Source: Drosophila persimilis (Eukaryota; Arthropoda; Insecta; Diptera; Drosophilidae). From it: a DNA stretch of 64,000 bases. Shown here one piece after another: positions 26,594 through 35,967 of the stretch. The DNA lies in NCBI RefSeq assembly GCF_003286085.1, contig NW_020825288.1, forward strand, positions 26,784,001-26,848,000, written 5' to 3'. The notes beneath the pieces were generated by a model. The model was not told the DNA's origin. It ran no database searches and saw nothing but the letters and a program-made list of their open reading frames with translations. Positions within the stretch are counted from its first letter, which is position 1, and each line of letters begins with the position of its first letter. A program made the position numbers and the translations under genes.

Positions 26594-27464
26594 CAGGCAG
26601 ACTGATGGAGGGCACACGCGTGTGTGTTAAGTGACCCAGTCATCCCAGCCATGGATGGTTTTGGAGGCAAGGCATCCCCGTTAATGTTTTTCCGCACTCA
26701 ACCCATCAATCCCTGACGCCAGACTTTGTCTGACATTATCCGAATGACCTTTCATCGGAGAAGGCCGGCTCCGAGGGCCAAGGGCCATCGAAATGGCATT
26801 TCAATCAATTCATAGGCCCCCGAAATTGCCTCCAAAATGGCAACCTGGGACGAGGGATGACGGGTGGGTGAAAGAACCTACACTCAAACCACTTAATGTC
26901 ACAATAAAAATGTAACTAACCATGAAAATTACATGTTTCCCAGCAATTTGCTAGCATTTGACAACCCTCAGACCCCCCACTCCGGCCATCCTTCAAAAGG
27001 AACCCCAAAAGCCCCGCTCCGACAACTCTCTGATGTTTGTCCTTTGAGTTGTGTCCATTCTGGCCATAAGGATGAGGTTATGACGGGCAGAAGGCTCCAC
27101 AGAATGATGTGGAAAATGGTCTCCGAGTTGTAGATGTGCACCAGCAGAAGGAGGAGGAGGAGGAGCAGGGGTGGAAGGAGGAGGAGCAGCTGCATAGAAG
27201 GATGTGAATGTGAATGTGGGGCCCAATATTTACAAGAATATCAACAACGTAGCGTTCGTGTTTTTCTCAGGGACAAACTTCTTAAAATGTTGTTTCTGTT
27301 GCAGAATTATTGGAAAAAAAATCAAATAAAATACGAATAAAGCAAGCAGGAAAATTGCAAAAAAAATGAGAAATGAGAAATGAAAAAGATGAAGGAAAAA
27401 CTCAATGGTGGAAAGGCAACGTCCGGGGAAGGAACAAAATTCCCCAGCAATAAAATTTACTTTT

Positions 27465-27867
27465 TATACCCGATACTCAAAATGAGTAAGTATTGGGGTA
27501 TATTAGATTTGTGGTAAAAGTGGATGTGTGTAACGTCCAGAAGGAATCGTTTCCGACCCCATAAAGTATATATATACTTGATCAGCATCAATAGCCGAGT
27601 CGATTGAGCCATGTCTGTCTGTCCGTCCGTCCGTCTGTCCGTCTGTCCGTCTGTCCGTCCCCTTCAGCGCCTAGTGCTCAAAGACTATAAGAGCTAGAGC
27701 AACGATGTTTTGGATCCAGACTTCTGTGTCTGTCTCTCTCGCACGCACTCTTTGTCGTGTCGCTTAATATTAGCGCCATCTGCCGGAGGAGAGCCATACT
27801 GACTTAGTATCGGGTATAACTGTAGAGTTGCGGTGTCCGCAGCAACTCACAACGTTCCCCCTCGTTT
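27465..27867 (+). mobile_element. DINE-1/INE-1-type Helitron (Helentron), short copy
   Basis: The copy begins TATACCCGATACTCAAAATG and includes the conserved block GGAATCGTTTCCGACCCCAT followed by CTTGATCAGCATCAATAGCC. It then has the family's GTCTGTCC/GTCCGTCC microsatellite core (about 27,609-27,660). Near the right end come TATCGGGTATA, a hairpin (AGTTGCGGTGTCCGCAGCAACT region) and the terminal CAACGTTCCCCCTCGTTT. These parallel the start, core, hairpin and tail I remember for INE-1 of D. melanogaster. It is a non-autonomous element with no ORF, expected to move by rolling-circle replication using proteins supplied elsewhere. Compared with the inverted copy at 56,989-58,120 it lacks about 730 internal bases, joining the GGATCCAGACTTCTGTG block directly to the right-hand CTCTCTCGCACGCACTCTTT block. 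Confidence 0.85.
27771..27786 (-). promoter_or_regulatory. CTCF-like motif inside DINE-1 copy
   Basis: On the minus strand the sequence is CCGGCAGATGGCGCTA, which contains the AGATGGCGC core of fly CTCF sites. The same position in the longer DINE-1 copy (57,070-57,085) differs at two core bases and would not match. Binding is an inference from motif only. Confidence 0.4.
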
Positions 27868-29419
27868 CATGTGCTGTTTTTCTCATTTTTTTTTCACTTT
27901 GTTGGCAGCGAAATGAAAAGTACGCGTACAACCAACCAGTCATACATGCATGTCCGATACCTTTCTTATATATCGAAAAATATCTAATAAATATATATAG
28001 AAAAATACCCGCAAAAATTGTCAACGTTTACATTCTTTGGTTTCTCTTTCTCTGGTTTCGACATTTCTGGTCTCTCACTACGCTTTTCTCTCTTCTCTTT
28101 CGCTCTCTATGCCGTTTTCTATTTTCTATTTTTATACGTTTTTCACTTGAGCATCTTTGCATCGCAATTCGAGTGGAAAATTGACATATGTTTACTTTGT
28201 TGCTCCTGTTTTTCCACTGCTTTTCCTATTTTCCTGGCTGCCACTCCTTCGTTGGTTGTTGTTTTTAGCAAAGTTTTCGTCCTTTGGTCCTTCAATCGAA
28301 TAGGTTGCCGAAAAGTCGAGCGTCATTATATTCGTTGTACGCTTCCCTCGAGACGGTAGAGAGCCGAAAGAGTGGTACTTGCAACACGGACAATGGCTGC
28401 AAGACTCTCCGAAGGATATTGCAGGACCTTTCAGAGTTGCCACAGATGAAAATACTCTCTAGTCTCTAGGTATCAACAAATCTATTCGTTTGTGTTAGAT
28501 AGATTTAGTATATATCTGTATCGTCTCTTCGGGGAACCCATTCATCCTTTGGTTCCTCTCCTTCTCCATCTTTCGATACCTTTGAAAATTCACTTATTCA
28601 ATTATTTCCCCCTGATTAACCTTTGATCTGTTGTCCAACAACTTTTCCCATTTCCCACAACTCAAAGGGAATCCCCGAAGCCCTTTTGCCGGCTCTCGTT
28701 ATGGCCATGGGCATGGCTCGGCTCCGGTTATGGCTTTGGCTATTGGCTGTTGGCTGTTGTTGGCTTTCTCTCTCGTAGCTTCTGGGTTAATCTCTTTCCG
28801 GCTCCTGGATTGCAGTGCATTCGGAATTCCCTTTCAGTGCGTGCTCATCGTCATCGTCGTCCTCGTGCTGCTGCTCATTTGTGCTCCTCCCAACCTCCCT
28901 CGTCCTGTCGTCTTGCATTTTGAGTTGCCATAAAAAAATTAAATTAAATTATTGAAACATTTTATAACATGTTTCTTCTGCTTTTTCTCCTGCATACACT
29001 CCCGCATTCTCTGCTGTTTTCCCCCCTCTCTCTCTCTCTGTCTCTGTCCATCTCTCTCTCTCTCTGCTGTGTCCCCGCCATACCATGGCACATATTTATT
29101 AAGCAGAATGATACGAAAGATACGCGATGTTCAAGCCATGAAAGCCATCAGTGGATAGTGGCCTAAAGGGAGGGGCGGGGGGGGATGGGCTGCGGTTACC
29201 ATCAACAATTGGATACATCTCTCTGCCCCCTCTGCCCCTCCCCTTGCCTCTGTTGGGGTCTGGGGTTAAATTGCCCATCGAAAGGCCGCCTGGGGGGCAA
29301 ACAATCGGAGGCTGATGCTGCTCTCTCTGCTCCTGTTGCAAGGCCATGCCACTGCCACTGCCACTGTTGCAACGTTAGCTAACCGATTACCATTATGCAG
29401 TGGCTGTGTCAGCAGAAGA

Positions 29420-29436
29420 GGGGGGGGGGGGGGGGG
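29420..29436. repeat. 17-bp poly(G) run
   Basis: Seventeen consecutive G on the + strand. Confidence 0.9.
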
Positions 29437-30247
29437 CACATCATTGTGGCAGGAAAGTTGCAAAGTTGCATGCAACTGCAACTGCAGCCCCACAGAGAGA
29501 AAATGTTGAAAAACGAATGCCCATAAATGATTAATGGCCAAAGTTGCGATTCCGCAAACACTTTTCCATAATTTTATGCTCTCGAAAATTAGTCAGCGCT
29601 TTGCCACGCCCCCCTCTCCAGCCCAACCCAACCCTTTCTCTCCATCTCTCTCTCTCCAGAGACACATCCCCAAGCCCATTAATGGCAATTTATAACAATT
29701 TTTGTCTGTTGAAAAGTCTTTGCTTACTCTCTAAAAATATTTCACCAACTGCCATTGCAAATGAAGTGTAAAAAGGAGATAGGTAGGGGTAGGGGTAGGG
29801 GAGGGTTGAGGGGAGCTGCACATTCCAAAGAGGCGTGGCTTGGGCCCAAATTAGAATCGGAATGAATGCAATGTTTTTTAAACTCTCCCACAGAGACCGA
29901 CCCCGAAGGACGAAGGACCGACATGAGAGCCAATTTACATAACCCAGAACAACAAATAGTTACAAATTGAAAACTTTTCTCTGCCAAGATTCGTAAGCGA
30001 TTGTCGGTGCCCCCAAAGCAGCACTCTGGGTGGCGCTGGGCTGGGCATGGGGAGGCGTCTCCCATTGTTATAATCAAAGTAGTAGAGTGGCAGACAGAAA
30101 TAACAAGAGAAACAGCAGCAGGAAAACTGATTCTGACAGCCAGACAACACACAGCAGAGAAGCAGAGAAGCGGAGGAGCAGAGAAGCAGACAACCGGAGA
30201 AGAGAGCACCAGTTAGAGAGATACATTCAGTGGAGATACAGATACTC

Positions 30248-30276
30248 AGATACATTGCTCCTTTCGCAATGTATCT
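30248..30276. other. Perfect 11-bp inverted repeat (hairpin)
   Basis: AGATACATTGC (30,248-30,258) and GCAATGTATCT (30,266-30,276) are exact reverse complements around a 7-base loop, TCCTTTC. Just upstream are three more GATAC words. No T run follows, so it is not a simple terminator. It is too short for a typical microRNA precursor. Confidence 0.7.
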
Positions 30277-33200
30277 ACAAGATTGGAACGAAAAAGTATC
30301 GACAAGTTTGACGCTTTATGGCATTGTTTAGTGCCGCACATTCCGTCCAAAAAAAAAAAGAAGGAAAACGTTTTTCAACTTTCACACAATTGCGCCATTT
30401 GTGCGGGGTATGGGGCAGGGGCAGGGGCAGTGTAGAGTCGACACAAATCTGCTGACGGAAGCTCTGGTGGGGCACGGCACGGCGCACACACACAGCCGGA
30501 GCCGTAGCCGGAGCCGGAGCACTGCTTTTTATACGGAAAACGTGCAGAAAGTTTGAGTGGAAGCTTAGGAGGGAAGAAAGTTATAAAACAGTAGATAATA
30601 AAATAATAAAATATATGTATTTGTGCCCCCTCCTCCCCCCCTTCTGGCTGTTGGTGTGGCACACACATAAACTTTTTGTTCGAGGCGATAAAATTACATG
30701 TCAAATTGAATGTAACCTGCTATTTGTGCCCCGCATTACGAGTCCGAGTCCGAGTCTGAGTCCGAGTATTGGTGCCATAATTAAACGCCCCCCAATCAAT
30801 GGCTGGATGGGGTTGGACGCGGCATGCCACATGATGGCTGGATGGTCAATCATTGGGGTTTATTTGATGGCTTTCTTTTATAGCAAACTTTCCAGCAGAG
30901 ACAACAGATGAAGACACTTCTCTACGTCTGGCCCAATGGCAAATGATGGGAAAATGAGTTCCGGCGGCGCCTGGCGGATGACCTCAGACGCCAAAATAGA
31001 GACAGCGTCGGCTCTCTCTCTCTCTCCCTTTCTCCAGAGAAAGTCACCAGAGCAAGAAGCGTATGGGTCGTATGAGTAATGTCTCTCTCTCTCTCTCTCT
31101 CGAGCATTATTTAAATATTATATTTCACTTTTATTCACGAGAATGGCGCATAAATCAAAAGCGAAATCTTCTACAGGAATCTCCAGAAACAAGGGAAAGT
31201 TTCGCCTTCAATAAATTTCTTTCGGGGGGGAGGCAAAACTTTAGAGGAATTCGAATTTGAAAGCGAGACAATTGTGGCACTCATACGAGGAGATTCGAGG
31301 AGAGACCATTGTCTGGGAAACACCCATTGCTCGGCATCAGAATCGGAATCCAAATCCCAATCGGAGTCGCAAAAAGAGTGCTTCACTAAGCCGAATCAAT
31401 GCGTTTTTTATGGTAATACAATCAATCGGTCTAATCGAATCAAGGGCTGTCCCCTAGCCCCCCCTCCCACCCATCGAATGTGCCTCAAATGGAGCGTTTT
31501 CCTTCGGATTGTCATCGTCCTCTTGTGTCGTGTTGCCACCGATAAACTATCGCTGGGAACAACAGCAATATGCATAAAACTTTATATGGCATTTAAATCG
31601 TGGCAGCCTCACCCTTTTCTCCTGTTGTTGCCACATGCCTGCTATCCCTGCGGCTGTTATCCTGCCATTTCCACAGAAGGGGGGGGCTGTTGCTTAGTGG
31701 CCGAAAGAGAAAGAGAGGGGAGGATTTTTGTTAACTCAAGCGTCACAAATGCCGGAAATCGAATACAATTTGTAATTCTGATGAACAGTTGAGCAAAACT
31801 TAAGCATCGTCGGAGTCGGTGTCCTGAAGTCCTGGTGTCCTGGTGTCCTGCCTGCCTGCTGTTGCTCCTCCCATAACCATTGGCATTCGTATTGCCATTC
31901 CTGATGCCCGATTCCCATTCTGATGCTCCTGATTGTCCTGGCTTTCCTGTCCAACTACTTTCGGCATATTTCGACCTGGAGTCCCCCTTCCCTCTTTTGC
32001 TTTTCCTTTTGCCTTTGTTTCTCTGGCTCTCATCTCTCGTCTCGTCTGTTGTCTCTGGCTTCCATTTTTTCGTTATCGAGTTGTCGGCCCATAGCCGTGT
32101 TCTTTGCCAAATTGGCGACATTGTTATACTCATTGCGATGCCAGAGGCATACCCGGGGGCATATGGCAGCCATGGGAAAGGTAGATTAAACCGATCTTAG
32201 CACCTGATTCTGTTAGAATAGTTAGTTCCAGCGGCTGATTAGGGCTACAGAAAGCTTCTTCCAAGCACTGGGAACATTACTTTTCCCAGGTTATCCCCAG
32301 GTATCCCATAGTCCATATCGAATCTGCAACAACTGCTGTTCTTTTGGTTTGTTTTTGATGCCCTTGGTAGTAGTTTTTCCATCTATTTGTCGGGCGTTGA
32401 GTCCTGTCGCTGTCTACAGGTTTACTCATCTGTTTTGGGGCTCTGTTAAATTTTCGCACACGTAGCAGCAGCGGCAGCATAAAAATTGACACCGATAATT
32501 CGTGAGTGGAGTCCCGGTTTGAACGGTACAACGTTACGTATACGCGATACGCGATATAAACACGCACACGCCCCGAACACATACATCACATCATGTGGCG
32601 GGGGGGCGAGGGAAATTTGTCGGTCGCGACACACATGAGGAATGAGGAATACAACGCAGGGGGCAGGGGGATGTGGCAGGGGGCAAAGGAAGTACCTGGG
32701 ATGTTGTCGCTGTGGATTGGGGGGATTGGGGGCGAACGATGGCGATATGTCGCGTCGCTGTTTACACAAACAAAGTTATCAATTTTACACACGACAGTCG
32801 GAGAACCCCCCTCCCCTCCCTCCCCCTTCCCTGCCGTAGGTAGGAGCCAGCATTTCCATCAATTCGGTATGCAATCAATGTCCAAGTCGCCAAGAAGCCC
32901 CTTACGCAGAATAGCTGCCGGCGGAATAGCTGGCAAAGGCCAGAGGGTAGATCGAAAGGTTAGACGCAATATGATCTGCCGAAGGTCCCTTGTCCCACAA
33001 AGGGATTTTCGAGTAGGAAATGTAGGAATTACATTTTTCGCAGCATACTTTTTGGGGCCACTTCTAATTATAGAATTTGCTGGCTTTCCCAGGGACATTG
33101 CCCTTGCTGAGGACTCTTCAAGTGTTGTCGACATTTTCAATAATTTTCCAAGCCCCCCCGCCAAGTCTCCTCCTTGCCGCATGTGGCCGTGTGGCAACAA

Positions 33201-34217
33201 AAAAATTCACTTAAGAGAGATGGATGTAAAAGCGCGAGGCTCTGCAAAAAAACAATGTCGCCGCCTTTTAAATTTGAGGAATGTTTGGCTTGTTAGTGTA
33301 AAATAATATGAAAGACAGAGGCTTATCGCGGAGGGGTGGCACATCGAGGGGGGGCAGTGCCACAGGGCAAAGGGGCCAGAGCGGCGCCTGCCGCCTCCTT
33401 GGACTCCTCCATTCCATTGTCTATTTGGCGACCAAAAGAGCAGGGAGTCGTAAGCAGCAGGCCTGGGGGGCTGCATGGGACAGAGGCTGGAAAAATTCCA
33501 CTCAAATTGCATTTATTGGAGAAATATTTATAATAACTTTGAAATTCAATTTCCAAAGAAAATATGCTAAACGGATTTCAGGAGGAAAGAGTGGCATGTC
33601 CCTCTCCTGTGTGTGTGTGTGTGTGCGAGAGAGAGAGAGGGAGAGAGAGAGGGGTCATAGCCAGAGCTGAGGCATGTGACCGTGTGTGTAGGTGTCGTGT
33701 CTGTCTCTATGGCAGGAGGCAGGAGGCAGCAGGCAGGAGGCAGAGAAATATGTTAGAAAATTAAAATCGAACCATATGTTGCCTCATCGATTTTGATAAG
33801 TCGCCTGCCGCCTGCCTGCCTGCCTGCTGCCTGCCAAAGTGGCAGCCAGTGACAGCAGGAGGAACAACGACGAGCAACAGAGGGCACCCATGGCCGCCGC
33901 TTCATATCCGTTTCCGCTTTTGGCACAATGGGAGCGCACAATGCGTGCCACTTTCATTCATTGTGTGTGGGACTGTGTGTGTGGGGGGGTGTGATGTGGG
34001 GGGCTCGGGGTGTCGCCTCCACTTTCCAATTGAAAACAAGCTTGTAAAACGCGCCTTGTCATGCATGAGAGTTTTCCTGCTCTGCCTTTTATTATTGCTG
34101 TTGTTTCCATCACTCCATTGTTGCTCCTTCCGCTGCTGCCGATCCTCCCACAATTCTGGTGCTGTTGCGTGACACAAATCACATGTCCATGCCCCATCAA
34201 ATGTGGCACTGGGAGAG

Positions 34218-34281
34218 CTCCTCCGCTACTCTGCTCCTCCGCTCCTCCGCTACTCCGCTCCTCCGCTCCTCCGCTCCTCGG
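34218..34281. repeat. 8-bp minisatellite (CTCCTCCG)8
   Basis: Eight 8-bp units based on CTCCTCCG, with CTACTCTG, CTACTCCG and CTCCTCGG variants. Confidence 0.85.
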
Positions 34282-34548
34282 CTTTGTAAATATTTCATAA
34301 GCCACGCATCTCGAATGAAATTTAAGGATACAAATACCCTCACCACCTTGCAGCCTTGCTGCTTTGCTGCCCCCCTCCTCCTTGCACCGCCTTCTGCTGC
34401 ATGAAGCTCCTTTGGTTTACAATTCAATTTGGCTCCCAATAAATGTTTCGGCAACATGTTGCTGCTGCGCCTGCGCCCTGCCACGGAGACTCCTCTTAGA
34501 AGTGGCATTTGCATAATCTGAAAGGAAGGCTTCCCTTCTGGTTCATTC

Positions 34549-35021
34549 AGTTGTTTACCGCGCCTCAAGCCACACGCAACGTACAACGCAGCACGGGGAG
34601 TGCCACAAAGCGAATGCCGTGACTCTTCGTCGTGACTGTGACTGCTACTCGTTCGGGAATCTTCGGGTGTTCTGTGAATCTGTGACTCGGGAATCGGGAA
34701 ACGGGAATCGGAATCGCAGTCGCCGCCTCATTGGAGAGTGAAGGATTTTTCGAGTGCGGAGTGACTGCTGGGTGACCGAGTGTGGCACAGTGACCGAGTG
34801 ACGTAGTGGCGCGGGGGGCAATGAGGGAAGTTACGTAAAGACATCCCCCACCCCGTCCATCGTTAAACGAAAGAAACGCAACGCGCTCGAATGCGTTACG
34901 TTGCGCATGAGATGGCGGCACGCAGTTCGCGCTACATTGACTCCGACTCCGACACCGATTCCGACGACCGCATTCGCATTAACATCACCTGCCCCTCGGT
35001 CTAGTCCTTCGAGCAGTAAAG
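34549..35021 (+). promoter_or_regulatory. Candidate 5' leader exon of the dpr5-like gene with initiator
   Basis: ATTCAGTTG at 34,545-34,553 matches the fly initiator (TCAGTY), with its A at 34,549. No TATA box lies 30 bases upstream. Below it, the sequence up to AAAG/GTAGAG (donor at 35,022) loses the simple-repeat texture of its surroundings and carries the 37-codon frame at 34,891. If spliced to the acceptor at 35,821-35,822, it would give a short first intron of about 800 bp. The donor is a mediocre match and no transcript evidence is available, so the true start may lie elsewhere. Confidence 0.25.
34891..35004 (+). CDS. Candidate 37-codon upstream/small ORF
   Basis: This is a short ATG-to-TAG frame of 37 residues in the putative leader of the dpr5-like gene. 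It begins MRYVAHEMAARSSRYI, continues with an acidic run of alternating Asp and Ser/Thr (residues 17-25), and ends RIRINITCPSV. A second in-frame Met is at residue 8. The codons use many C- and G-ending third positions (GAC TCC, CGC ATT), unlike the simple repeats around it. No signal peptide or membrane segment is seen. It could be a translated upstream ORF that tunes the main start, a small peptide gene, or chance. The end INITC loosely echoes the INLTC strand of Dpr Ig domains, probably by coincidence. Confidence 0.3.
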   Translation: MRYVAHEMAARSSRYIDSDSDTDSDDRIRINITCPSV

Positions 35022-35822
35022 GTAGAGCCCACCTCTAGGAACCTCGCTTCCTTCCGTCCGTGTCCTGGAATATAATTAAGTGTATTATCGGAACGTGACC
35101 AGCCCGAAATTGCTGCCTGTGGGCAGCCTGGGACTCAACTAGGACATGCTCCTTCGCCTTCGCCTCCTTCGGACACTCCTCTTTTGGCTCATCTTTCAAC
35201 AGCTCCTGCGTCCCTCGTCCTCGTTCCTGCAGCAATTGAATGGACAGCTTAGTGTGTAATGAAGAAATTACCAAAAGCTTTCCCTTTACTCCACCTCCAC
35301 CTCCACCCCCATGGAGCATGCCACATGCCACAGGCGCACATCTTCTTAGCTTCAGCTTCATCTTGATGATGATGTCCTGTGTCCTGCGGTGGGTGTAGGG
35401 CGTCATGGTGATTGAAAACTCAACCGCATTGCGGTCTTGTCATCAGAGTTTAAATGAATGTTCGGCGGTTTCCTCTCCGCATTCGCATCCGCATCCGCAT
35501 CTCCCCGATAAGACCGGAGCCTTGAGCCTAATCCCTTTTTCTCAGTTATTGTTTCTGTGCGGCATGGAACGGAGCGAGAGGGAGAGAGAGTGGCATGGAG
35601 TGGCGGGGTGTTGGCAAAGCGTGTCCTGTACTGTTGTTCTGGTCTTTTGTCTGCTGAAAAGTCGAGTCTCGACTCGAGTTTCGCGATTGCCATCATTTAT
35701 TTTAATTACTTTTCTGTTTCTGTTCTGTTCTGTTCTGCTCTGTTCTGCTCTGTTCTTCTCTGTTCTATCGTTCTTCTTGTCATCGTCCTTCGTCCTGACG
35801 ACTACCTTCTCCCATTTTACAG

Positions 35823-35967
35823 TTATCATTCGAGAGCGTCACAAATTGCGCGCATGAAATGTTGGTGGAATACTTTATGGCGCTGCTCGTGATCATGGGA
35901 TTAAGCGCAACATTCGACAAGCAGCAGAGGAGGCACCACCACAGTCGCAGCCACAGCCCATACTTCG
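35823..35967 (+). CDS. dpr5: dpr5-like gene, signal-peptide exon
   Basis: The exon follows a good acceptor (CCTTCTCCCATTTTACAG, ending 35,822) and ends TTCG/GTGAGT at 35,967. The proposed start is the ATG at 35,859; its frame opens with MLVEYFMALLVIMGLSATF, a short hydrophobic secretion signal, then a Gln/Arg/His/Ser-rich stretch (to residue 36). The preceding 36 bases of the exon are also open in this frame, with the nearest upstream stop at 35,796 inside the intron, so an additional upstream coding exon cannot be ruled out. An ATG five bases earlier (35,854) opens a different frame of 12 codons that overlaps the start and has a weak context (C at -3), whereas 35,859 has G at -3. The exon ends in phase 1. 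Confidence 0.75.

Larger units (their letters stand above)
14121..27464. other. Non-coding region, repeat-rich
   Basis: I see no supportable gene. The stretch holds TG and AC microsatellites, minisatellites with 8-11 bp units, (CCCCTG)n hexamer runs at 20,411-20,461 and 24,341-24,372, and one coding-like patch near 22.0-22.3 kb listed separately. Open frames up to about 198 codons (26,101-26,697, minus) are GC-rich chance frames with no domain and with an equally open opposite strand. Confidence 0.6.
27868..34545. other. Non-coding region upstream of dpr5-like locus
   Basis: I find no gene. There are T-rich low-complexity tracts (27,880-28,250), a 17-bp G run (29,420-29,436), a GA/CA-rich leader-like stretch ending in a hairpin (30,080-30,280), CT repeats (31,080-31,102) and an 8-bp minisatellite (34,218-34,281). 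Overlapping open frames at 32,593-33,306 (plus) and 32,859-33,200 (minus) have no domain and no splice context. As the stretch lies 5' of a neuronal gene on the same strand, it is a likely home of enhancers or of further upstream leader exons. Confidence 0.55.

Noticed and set aside
30248-30276. microRNA precursor
   Set aside because: The stem is only 11 bp with a 7-base loop. No extension of the pairing is visible.
32593-33306. 237-codon + strand frame, with a 113-codon minus frame across it
   Set aside because: Part of it (33,000-33,150) looks protein-like, but both strands are open, no family is recognisable and the start lies in G-rich repeats. There is not enough for a gene call.
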